NCBI GenBank assembly: GCA_019279435.1
Contig: JAAALK010000079.1
Coordinates: 106,497,198-106,561,197, forward strand
DNA from: Zizania palustris
Lineage: Eukaryota; Streptophyta; Magnoliopsida; Poales; Poaceae
DNA length: 64,000 bases
Direction: 5' to 3'
Made by a program: the position numbers and the translations under genes
Notes under the pieces: generated by a model
The model's input: the letters and a program-made list of their open reading frames with translations, nothing else
Told to the model about the DNA's origin: nothing
The model's database searches: none
Part shown: piece by piece, positions 24,941 through 35,200 of the stretch
How positions within the stretch are numbered: position 1 is the first letter of the stretch
Layout of the letters: each line of letters opens with the position of its first letter

Positions 24941-25664
24941 GCTACCGTTCGTTTTGTACACTTCAACACTTGGTAATTCGGTCTCTAGGCCGAATTGGCA
25001 TTTGATCTTCATTTTGCTGTAGGTTTCACATTCGGAGACCCTTTCGCTGAAGGTTTCTGGAGCTAGGAAGCTGGTTTCAGAGGCTGACAAAGCACCCTTC
25101 GGTAAGTCTCCGCTTCGTCCGACCATTCCAGATCTGTCACGCTATTGTCGGTCTGGTCAAGTCCTGCGCACAAGAGTTGCTTCGCATTCAAAGATGCTTC
25201 ACGCTGGAGTCACACCAGAGCCCGCTCTACATAGGGCTTCGTCACTCCAGTGCTCCGTATCAAACTTCATGGCACTAGTGCTCTGCATTGGATTTTGTCA
25301 TGTCAGAGGCTTCACACTGAAACCTGTCGTTCGGAGGCGATTTCACATTGCGATCTGTTCGGAGCCTATCTTCGGCTAGATCGATCTGAATGCCTAAGGT
25401 TACCTTCGGCACACCCTTCACACGGTACTCTCTGAACCAATCAGGCTCTGTTCTGCCGATTGGTTTATTTTATCTATATAATTCGGCTAATTGGATTATT
25501 TCTTTCTGATCGGATAACCTGGCAACTCCACCTCTGTTGCCACTGTTAAGGGTAGTCGGAACATGACATCAGTGTCGTGTTATGCTTAGGATTATCCTTA
25601 AGTATCCACACGCTTTTGGATCGTCGAACCGGCCTAAGCGCAGGGGCACGTTTTTGTGTCAACA

Positions 25665-26570
25665 ACTTCTTCCCACTTCCTGATAGCGCACGGGGGTTCC
25701 CGATCTTCCGTCATGAGGGTAAACACAATTTACGGACATCTCGACATTGACGATCTGGCTTCTGATTTGAACTAACCCAAACCCTATAATCACTAGACCA
25801 TGGCTACGTTGGTTATCAACCATGCGCGAATGCGATTGACCACGCCAAGAAGGCTTATCCCTGCAAGCGAATTAGGAACACAAGCAAGAACACGGAAACA
25901 CAATCTCTAATTGTATATAGTAATCTAAAGGAACCGAAGTTTGGGTTTCACAAACCGATATACGGCGACATTGTGATGGCAGATTAATATAAGCAAAACC
26001 AAAACCCTAGCAATGTCAGTTGCCACCTATTTATTGGGTTTACTAGACGTGGGATGCATGGGCCTAACCTAGGGATTTGGGCCATGCCCTAAAAGTCTCA
26101 AACATTAATAGACCCAAAGACAAAAAGTGATTATGACCCCACGTAGTTTTGGACTATGATTCTCGATTGGACTTAGTGACTTCCGAGTGATGGCTCTTCA
26201 AATGGTGCTTGACCGATAGTTGGTGGTAATCGGCTGAGTGGAGTTAGCAGTCGTTGGCTGATGGTTGAAATCGACCGATTGATGATCGGCTAATGGTTGA
26301 GGCCGACTGATAGGTGGTTGAGACCAATGGCTGATGGTTTGGGTCGTGACAAGAGGTAGCAGATGATCGATGGCAGATGGTTGCAGTCGGACGAGCGGAG
26401 ATTGGTGTCACTGAAGGGTCGATTGGCAGCCGACTTGCGAATGACTAGTGGCTGAGATCGACCGATTGGTGGATTTGATTGATTGACTGGTCCTGAAGCA
26501 CGGCTCCCATATTTCCAAGGATCAAAATATCTCCCATAAGTAGCATCCCATCCTTGTGCATAATAGTATG
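25665..26570 (-). other. Flank of E4: probable chromovirus 3' end and unassigned DNA
   Basis: Right next to E4 (about 26460-26570, minus strand) the sequence can be read as the continuation of the chromovirus-like frame that stops at 38126 (HKDGMLLMGDILILGN). Further left (about 26170-26470) is a degenerate short repeat of GGCTGATGGTTG / CGACCGATTG type. 25665-26100 shows no gene that I recognise; it could be LTR or host intergenic DNA. D joins it at 25664. Confidence 0.45.
26566..26570. repeat. Target-site duplication of E4, left copy
   Basis: GTATG, repeated at 38126-38130 directly outside the other LTR. Confidence 0.93.
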
Positions 26571-27058
26571 TGTTGGCGTAAAAGATTACGCTAACAGGTT
26601 TCTGTAGAAAAGAAACTAACAAACGAAGTGTTTGCGAAGCAAACTGTTCTAAGCCTCCAAAAGGATAATAGCTTAGAATAGTTCGAAAGTGTGTATTGAA
26701 TCACTTGTAATTCGTCCCTATTACAGGGTGAAATGGGGGGTATTTATAGGCTTAAACATTAAGGAAAAGACCTATTTACCCCTCTATTACAACCGACATT
26801 AAGGAAACTATTCGGATAGAAGATAGAATGGTAAAAGACTAATCTAATAGGATAGAAGATAAGTCTTCCATCTTAGCTGGCAGAAAAGATCCTGAAGGGC
26901 TTTGGTTCGAAGACATACTTCGAACTAGTGCCTGTCTTCGGGCTTCGAACGAGGTTCTGGGCATCTTCGAAGATGGTCTTCGGACAATCTTCGAACTGGT
27001 TGACTGCCTTTATGCTGCTTCGGCAATAACCCCGAAGATGAGATATTTTCCCCCAACA
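26571..27058 (-). repeat. 3' LTR of E4
   Basis: 488 bp, reading TGTTGGGGGAAAATATC to TTTTACGCCAACA on the minus strand. Compared with the other LTR, 18 bp (TTTCCTTAATAGGGCTAA on the + strand) are replaced by 11 bp (ATAGAAGATAG). The inserted bases match a nearby stretch, GGATAGAAGATA, suggesting local template switching. Confidence 0.95.
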
Positions 27059-27388
27059 GTAGCCCCTCGAATACGCTTCTCCGCTTGACCTGTAACGTTA
27101 GGAGAGCAGTATACAGAAAGAAAAGATAACCAATCATAGGGGTTATTGGTTTTTATTTTATCTTCAAAATACATGAAGATATGAACTTCGAATCAGTCAT
27201 AAGATAATTACTTTTCGAACTATCTTAGAACTGACTCAGGAAGTTCGAAAGTCTCTTTAGACTTAGAAAAAATAGCCGTTAGTTCCTGTTTCTAACGGAA
27301 ATTATATGATGCGTTATTTCCGGAGGAAAATAACGGGCGGGAATGCGAAAAGACAGAGTCCAAACGGTAACCAACGGAACGATTAGGC

Positions 27389-27396
27389 TATAAATA
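27389..27396 (+). promoter_or_regulatory. TATA box of the E4 antisense gene
   Basis: TATAAATA in GGCTATAAATAAAGAGCC, about 140 bp upstream of the ATG at 27535 and outside the LTR. 27059-27388 between LTR and TATA is non-coding and conserved with the other copies, so it probably holds the rest of this promoter. Confidence 0.7.
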
Positions 27397-27534
27397 AAGA
27401 GCCCAAAACTTACCCGATTAGCTTTTCACCGCTTTCTCTCAGTTAAAAACTTTTGAGCCCTTTGAGTTCTTGAGCCCTAGCTTTGAGTTCTTGAGCCCTA
27501 GCCTCCGTTCCCTCAGATCAATCCAGCAATCGCG

Positions 27535-30500
27535 ATGGTGAAGACCAAGGGATCTGCGCCTCCTTCGGCCTTGGCTCGGCAACAGGCGGCCGCAGCAGCA
27601 GCAGCAACATTGGCGGCGACACCCTCGATGCAGGCGGCAACATCCATGGCGGCAGGGGGGAGAAATCCCCAAATCCCCGATGACCAAGGTCTGTGCCCAC
27701 CATCGACTAAATACTTGGATCAATCTTTTGAATTGGGGCCGTCTACCTGCAAGAAAGAATCTTTGGCAATCACAGCAGGGGGAAAGATTAGTGATGGGGT
27801 TATGATTCGGAAGCCGGGCAAAGAATCGATTCCATCACCAAGACCCGGAGAAGTTGTAGTGTTCGAAGCTTTTTTCGAAGCGGGTTTGGGCCTCCCTGCT
27901 GTGGATTTCTTGGCCGAAGTACTTGACCTGTTTCATGTAACCCTCCCCCAGCTATCTCCGAATGCCGTAGCTAGATTAGCTATCTTCGAGTGGGCACTGA
28001 GAGCCGAAGGTTGTGAGGGGAGGGCTGAAATCTTCGCTGCGCTTCATAGAGCAACTTGTCAGCCGAAGACCTTCGTAGGCTCCGGAGGCGAGAAAGTGGT
28101 GGTTTCCTTCGGAAGCATCAATTTCAGGCTTCGTGACGAATATGCCTTGCAATTTCCTGCTAAAGCCATCAATGCTAGATGGTACACCGATTGGGTCTTG
28201 AGATGGTTTTATGCCGAAGTTGGAGTGAGCAGTCCTCTGGCCGGTCCCCTCAAAGAAATCCAGTTTCGGAAGGAAGCCTTAGTGCAACCTGACGAAGGCC
28301 AGCTCGAAGCTCGCCTCAACTTGCTTCAGAAAATCAGCCGAAGGTTGAGCATGCGGGACTTAGCCGAAGAGTTCCTCAGACTGCAAATTCCTCCGTTGAT
28401 GGCCAACTGGCCTATCGTCTTCGAGGATGACTCGGAAGGCGGTCTTCGCAAGATTAACTATACTTCGAGCCCTGCAGGTAACTTCGAAACCAACATGCAT
28501 AGTACATATTTACTTCGAAGAAAAACTAACTCGAATTATTTTTTAGCTTCTTCAGCCCCTATTACTTCAGAGCAAATTGTAAGGGCTTCGGAGAAGATTC
28601 TGGGTGCTCCAACTCCGTCGGAAAAAGAACGGCGAATCAAATTAGTCGGAAGTTGGGAGCGATTTAACAGAGTATGGGGAATGCTGGAGTTAACTCCACC
28701 CCCTCTGATGGATTGGGTGCCTCAGGAGAAAGGCCCCAAGAAAATAGTAGCTGAAGCCGGAGCTTCAAGTTCAGCGAAAACTCCGGTGAAGAAGGTGGCT
28801 CGGAAGCCAAAGAATCTCGCACCTTCGGATCCTGCTCCTTCAAGCTCAAGAACCTCACTTTCTGGTTCTAAAGAGGATGAAGGTATTTTATTAGTGAAAT
28901 TAATTGATGAAGATGCAGCTCAACGAAGTATTCACATTGAAGATACTGCAGGTATTCCGGAGCCTCAAGCCAACATCGAAGAAGTAAGAGCTCCGGATAC
29001 CCAAGAGGAACAAATCGAAGCCCCTATGGGTGTAGATGAGGCCGAAGTACCTGCGAACGTACCGGAGTCTGGAGATAATGCTGATCAACCAAAGACTTCG
29101 GTAGTTCAAGAAGATACAACTCAGGCCGGAGTTCCTGTGGACGAAGGTGGGGTCGAAGTCACTATGGCTTCGATTCCCGAAGAAGTAACGAGAACTCCCC
29201 AGGACGATGCTCCTGCAGTCCAAGATTTAGCGGCTGATTCGGATGAGGACTACACTTTTGATCCTCCGATCAGTCCAGTACTCGATCTTCCAGAGAATGT
29301 CGAAGGTAAATTTTGCATAATTCTTATCAATTTTTGCAAAATTATACAATGTATAATATTTTTGTTTTAGCAGAGCCTCCTGTTGTCGAAGTATCCCTCG
29401 AAGATACAATTCAAAGACCTTCGACAACTTCGGAGCCACAACCGGAGGTTACTCTACCGGGGCCTGGAAGAGGAAAAAGACACATAGAGCCTCTCCCTGC
29501 TCAAGGATCGACTTCATCTGAGTCAACAGATGAAAGTGAATCGACTGAGGGGGGGACATCTTCAGAAGTTCCAAGGGCCTCGGAAGAACTCTCCGGACCT
29601 TCGCTAAGCAGAGCTGATCAGAAGGCTTCAGTAATGCTTCCTCTCATAACTCCTTTTTTGGAGGAGAAAACCGGACTTGGGACTTTGGTTAAACCTTTGG
29701 GTCAAGCCAATCGCAAAGTCGGGGAAACAGAACTGGTAGCCCTTTTAAGCAGAGCGAAGGGTTCGGAGCTTAATCTTGCTGTGGAAAGAGCAGCTTATCA
29801 GGTATAAAGCATCTTCGAACCAAATAGCAAATTATATATGAATAATTTCTTATTCCAGTTTTTCTTTTTTCTCAGCAAGCAGTCTTAGCCCGCGCTGCGG
29901 CTTTATCGAACGAAAACGAAATTGCTCAACTTCGGGAAGAGAACGAAACTCTTCAAAGAAATTTTAACTTCTCCGAAGTTCGAGTAGCTCAGATGGACAA
30001 TGTAATACTAGCAGAGCGAAGGGCTAGGCAAAGCTTGGAGGCTGCGAAGAAAGAGCTCGAAGCAGAAAGAATTGTGCTTCGAGCGGAGATTGAAAGACTG
30101 CGGACGGAGGATGCTGCCAAGGGGTTTGAACTTGTAAGACTACAAGAAGAGGCTGACCAACTCCGGACTCAGAAGAATGCTTTGACTACGGAGAATGCTA
30201 GAATCTCCGGAGTTTTAGCAGAAACGACTTCGGCTAAGGATGCACTTAATGCGGAAAAGCTCAAGTCTGAGAAGGTGGCTTCGGAGGTCATCGAGCAGAT
30301 GCTAGGTGTCTTGGAGTACTTCGGTACTACTGGATCACTACCTTCGGATGACAATGTAACTCTGATGCGCCGGCTAAAGAGGATCCAAGGAGCAGCGAAG
30401 CAAATGAAGACGGCAGGCATGCGTTATGGAGAACTCTCCGGACAAGTGTCTGCCCTTGGAATACTTCGTTACTACGAGGATTTGGGCCGAACAATCACTC

Positions 30501-31267
30501 CGAGCGCAGAGGGCTCCATCATCTTCGACGACGCGAGACTTTTGACCCCTTCCGAAGGCGTAGCTACTGCTTGGCGAGCCTTCCAAACTTCGTGGAGAGC
30601 CGAAGGTCGATCTGCGATCAAGGCTTGGATTGATGAAGGACAACGCCAAAAGCAAGTTCGGAGTCAAGCTTCGAGCAGTCAGCCTCCTCCGAACCCGCAG
30701 GTTTAGGATTATTTAGGATTTTTTGATTATGTAAAGCTGATGCTTGTAAATATTTATCAATGAAAGTCTTGTTTGTCATATTTTTAGGCTTTGCCTCTTA
30801 TGGAAGATATCGAAGTGTTAGAGCTTAACAGCAAACTTCGCTCACTGTGGAACACCTTCGAACTTCTAAAGAGTTATAAACGTCCTCGATTCCTTATCCC
30901 TCGAGATGACTCCGGCGTTATTGCGCCCGAAGTAATCAAAGACGTATTGTCTTATATTAAAGAGGAAGATAAAGAGATTGACGCAAACACCTCGTCTTCT
31001 GAAGACACTAATTGGTCCGAAGACGAAGGTGAAGCCCAAAATAAAAGATCTGAAGATCTTAGAAGCTGGGAAAGAAGCCCCGAGCGGCTTCGAACTTGGG
31101 CCGAGCTTCAACAAGAGCAGAAGGATTTTAGAGCTTCGAAGGGGAGGAAAAGAGTTAAGCGCAAAGTTCTTAGAACTTCTGATGTTGGAACTAGTCGTTC
31201 CACCCCTAGCTCTCGGGACCGAAGAGGTCTCCGATTCCTTCTTGGTATAGATACCAATTTTTCATAA
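27535..31267 (+). CDS. Antisense accessory gene of E4, five exons, apparently intact
   Basis: The join of 27535-28477, 28547-29305, 29371-29801, 29876-30700 and 30788-31267 gives 3438 nt, 1145 residues plus stop, with every intron GT...AG and all phases consistent. Residues 12-41 are Ala-rich. About 105-240 (GEVVVFEAFFEAGLGLPA, LPQLSPNAVARLAIFEWALR) resembles Pfam PF04195, 'putative gypsy type transposon'. Exon 2 adds a Lys-rich possible nuclear signal (KKVARKPK, about 28790) and an acidic Ser/Pro-rich tail. Exon 4 (about residues 725-850) is a strong coiled coil (LEAAKKELEAERIVLRAEI). Exon 5 has an acidic patch and a basic Arg/Ser-rich end. No catalytic motif is visible. Antisense ORFs with their own promoter are known in Tat-type elements such as Grande; the function is unsettled. 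Intron 1 is 69 nt with no stop, so its retention would add 23 residues. Confidence 0.85.
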
Positions 31268-31639
31268 TGTAATCTGTAAATACATTTATTTCGATAATGA
31301 ATGCCGATTTAAAATTGTCTCCATATTACTAGCCCCTCTTTGGGTATAAGCAACTTCGAACTGTATTCAAAGATGGTTATGCGCAAAGGAAAGACTTCAG
31401 AGTACAATTTTTTGGGGGTTCGGAGCCCCTCTGTCATTTAAAGATCTTTTGAAATCTTATGAAATTTCTTCGACTTTTTGTAGTCAGAAGAATGGTAACT
31501 TGGTACCTTTGTTTAACGAAAGAAATCAATTGAGATAACTTCCAGGACACTTTAGTGTCTTAAAAAATTTGTCACTTTGGACTTATATGAACAAACATTC
31601 GAAGCTCATGGCTCAAATGTTGTTTTGCTTTAGCCACCT

Positions 31640-32020
31640 TCGGCTGTTTTTGCAGAAGTCTACCAGCCGGAGCTTGGACTTCGCAGAATTTGGCCACCTT
31701 CGGCTCTTTTTTGCAGAAGTCTACCAGCCGGAGCTTGGACTTCGCAGAATTTGGCCACCTTCGGCTCTTTTTTGCAGAAGTCTACCAGCCGGAGCTTGGA
31801 CTTCGCAGAATTTGGCCACCTTCGGCTCTTTTTTGCAGAAGTCTACCAGCCGGAGCTTGGACTTCGCAGAATTTGGCCACCTTCGGCTCTTTTTACGGAT
31901 GTCTGCAAGCTGCAGCTTGGACTCCGCATATTTTGGCCACCTTCGGCTCTTTTTACGGAAGTCTACCAGCCGAAGCTTGGACTCCGTAGAATGTGGTATT
32001 GGCTCTTTTACGGATGCCTA
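31640..32020. repeat. 61-bp tandem repeat in the E4 3' region
   Basis: The word TTCGCAGAATTTGGCC starts at 31680, 31741, 31802 and 31863. These units are virtually identical, exactly 61 bp, and are followed by more diverged ones to about 32020. Each contains CTACCAGCC, GAGCTTGGACTTC, GGCCACCTTCGGCTCTTTTT. The repeat is the reverse complement of that in E1, as expected from the opposite orientation of the element. It separates the antisense gene stop (31267) from the pol stop (32248). Confidence 0.93.
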
Positions 32021-32247
32021 CAAGGTATCAGCTTGGGCTCCGGATGGATTTCAGCCACCACACCGGAGGCTTCGACTTTATGGCTACGAAGTCCGGAAAT
32101 ACAACCCAGCTTAATGACACTTCCCTCTCGATCCTCTTCCGTCCCAGCGCGTCCGCTCGGGAAACTAGGAGTGTCAAGGGGAAGGCAACCATCATGGTGT
32201 ATGCTTTATTAATTTAGAGGTGATTACAAGCGAATTACAAGGAGCCC

Positions 32248-35200
32248 TTATGCGAAGTATCGCTTTAGGTGCTCCGCATGCCAAGTATGTGCTAACTCTT
32301 CACCTTCTAAATTAGCTAATTTAAATGAACCAGGGCGTCCTGAGCGGACAATTAGATATGGACCTTCCCATTTATTGCCTAACTTCCCTGGTGCTATAAT
32401 GCTTCGTAGAACAAGATGACCCGGCCTTAACTCGCTGAGCTTAACCTTCGGGTCATACCAAGTCTTCGTCTGCTGGTGATATTTTGATAAATTAGCTACA
32501 GCTCGAAGTCTTGTTTCTTCTGACAAATCTAACGAAGCTTGTCTCTCTTCTTCGATGTCTGGTTCGGTGCTGCGAAATGATCCTCCTTTGAGCTCCGTTG
32601 GAGTCATAGCTTCATCTCCGAATAGCAGTCTGAACGGAGTAAAACCTGTGGACCTTGTTTGCGTAGTCCGAATGGACCACAGAATCTTCGGAAGCTCTTC
32701 GGTCCACAGTCCCTTTGATAATCCTACTATTCTTCGATTTAGCCCTGATAAAATATTTCCATTGGCTCACTCAACGGCTCCATTCGACTGAGGATGTCTC
32801 ACTGCAGCAAAACATAGTTGAATGCCTAGGTCTTCGCAAAACTTCCTGAAGGGTTCTGCGTCGAACTGTGTTCCATTATCAACTGTGAGATATCTAGGCA
32901 CTCCGAACCGGCAAATAATGTTCTTCCAGAAGAATTTCTGTACATTGTTCGAAGTGATAGCTGTTAAGGGCTCTGCTTCTACCCACTTAGAAAAATATTC
33001 AATAGCTACCACTGCGAACTTCAGATTTCCCTTTGCTAACGGAAAGGGACCAATTAGATCCATACCCCATCTGGCCATAGGCCATACCGGAGCTATGACT
33101 TGAAGAGCTGTTGGTGGGCGATGACTTCGTCGACCCATCCACTGGCATCCTTGACAAGTGCGGACCAAGCTCTCCGCATCAGCTGTTATTGTGGGCCAAT
33201 AAAGCCCCTGGCGAAGTGTTTTTCCTGCCAGTGCTCTAGGGGCTAAATGACTTCCACAAAGGCCTTCGTGAATTTCTCGAAGAATTTCTTGGCCTTCGGC
33301 TTGAGATATACATCGGAGTAGAGGGGAACATACTCCGGCCTTGTATAATATACCGTTGATTAACTGATAGTTTCTTGCTCTGAGCTTTAATCTTGACAAT
33401 TGGGGCTCTTCGGGCAAATTTGTTCCTCCTTGCAAGAGTTCTATGATCGAATCTTTCCAATCTGCACTAGGAATGCAGAGAATCTCTGCAGAAGCAACTT
33501 GTGGCACCGAAGGTACATTGAGCTCCTCATAGAAAGCTTCGTCAGGCACATCCACAGCTCCGGCAGCAGCCTTCGCTAAAATGTCCGCTTGCACGTTTTC
33601 AGCTCTTGGTATACTCCGAATGGAAATACCCTTGAAATGTGCTTAGATCTTGCGAATTTCTTCCAAGTACTTTGCAAGCTGTGGATGTCGGACTTGAAAA
33701 CTTTTGTCTACGTGCCCTGCTACTATCTGAGAATCTGTTTTTATAATTATCCTTGTAGCCCCTAGAGCACGTGCTTTCCGGAGTCCCAATAAAATTCCTT
33801 CGTACTCCGCTATATTATTCGTAGACTTAAAGTTGAGTCTTGCGGAGTACATTGCTCTTTGTCCTGACGGTGAAATCAATACTGCCCCAATGCCTGCTCC
33901 GGATGCTTGGAAAGCCCCATCGGAGTAAATAGTCCAAACTCCGTCATCTGATTTCTCCGGAGTCAACTTCGCAGGTGGAGTCCACTCTGCTACGAAGTCT
34001 GCTAGGACTTGAGATTTGATAGCTGTCCTTGCCAGGAAAGATATGCCGAAGGGTGCTAGTTCTACTGCCCACTTTCCAATCCTTCCAGTGGAATCTTTGC
34101 TTCGGAGCATATCTCCTAAAGGATACGAAGTTGGTACAATTACATTATGAGCCAAAAAATAATGTCTTAGCTTCCTCGAAGCCATTATCAGAACATAAAC
34201 GAACTTCTCAAGTTCGGAGTATCTTGTCTTCGCTCCTGACAATGCTTCGGATACGAAATAGACAGGATTTTGGACCAACTTCCCATTGATATCCGCTTCT
34301 CTGACAAGGACTGCGCTGACAGCTGAGCCTGTAGCTGCAAGATACAGAAGTAGGGTTTCGTCCGCAATAGGCACCGTAAGTGTAGCAAGATTACTGAGAT
34401 AATCTTTAATATCTTCGAAGCTTTTCTGACACTCCGGTGTCCATGCAAAATCTTCGGACCCTTTCAAAGCTTTAAAGATTGGCAAGCTCCTCTCCGCAGA
34501 CCTTGATAAAAACCTGCTAATTGCGGCCAGACGTCCAGTCAGCTTTTGCACTTGCTTTAAATTCTCCGGAGGAGCCATCTTCTGCAGCGCAGTTATTTGA
34601 GTAGGGCTAGCTTCAATTCCCCTGCTTGAAACTAAGTACCCTAACAACTTTCCAGCCTTAGCTCCGAATATACATTTTTCGGGGTTAAGACGGATCCCAC
34701 ATGCCCGAAGGCTATTGAATGTTTCTGCTAAGTCTAGGCTATGTTGGTGCTTTAAAGCACTCTTTATTACAATATCATCCATATAGGCCTCCACATTGCG
34801 ACCTAGTTGATGACCTAGAGCCTTAGCAACTAATCTTGAAAAAGTAGCCCCGACATTTCTTAGGCCGAAGGGCATTCTTACATAGCAGAAGTCTCCCGAA
34901 GGAGTTACAAAGCTCGTCTTGATTTCATCTTCGCGCTTCAACCATATTTGATGATAACCAGAATACGCGTCGAGGAAGCTTAGTAACTCCGAACCTGCAG
35001 TGGAGTCAACTAGTTGATCAATTCGGGGCATGGGGTAGGGGTCACGTGGGCACGCTTTATTCAGAGATGTGAAATCAATGCACATGCGCCACTTCCCGGA
35101 AGACTTCTTCCTGACGAAGACTGGGTTGGCTAACCATTCTGTATGGGCCACTTCTCTGATAATCCCAGCCTTCAACAGTTTTTCAACTTCGTCCTTAGCT

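Larger units (their letters stand above)
21951..25664 (+). mobile_element. D: 3' half of another Tat-type Ty3/gypsy element
   Basis: Contains the end of RNase H, aRNH and integrase (21951-24222), a short 3' UTR, and a 1355-bp LTR (24310-25664). Its proteins resemble the RIRE2-like branch rather than the E1-E4 family. It starts exactly at the end of the E3 LTR and in frame with the RNase H motif YYACTKFRHYLL, so E3 appears to have inserted into D. The 5' half of D is predicted left of the window. Confidence 0.8.
24310..25664 (+). repeat. 3' LTR of D
   Basis: 1355 bp from TGTTGATAGC to TGTGTCAACA. The ends are inverted (TGTTGA / TCAACA) and are preceded by the purine-rich AAGGGGCATG. It contains a TATA box, a 53-bp direct repeat and a GC-rich block at about 24400-24550. 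The five bases after it are ACTTC; the matching duplication is outside the window. Confidence 0.85.

Noticed and set aside
25665..26290. Host gene in the E4/D flank
   Set aside because: No conserved protein, no plausible exon structure; only short repetitive words and scattered stops.
27535..31267. DNA transposase gene, from the Pfam name Transposase_28
   Set aside because: No DDE/RNase H-like catalytic residues are visible. The family name reflects its occurrence in gypsy elements, not a shown transposase activity.
31569..32212. Long open frames with repeating peptides across the tandem repeat (also 2843-3382 and 13094-13496)
   Set aside because: The unit of 61 bp gives several open frames on the same strand by periodicity. 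They lack homology to any gag or accessory protein, and they lie between the two genes.
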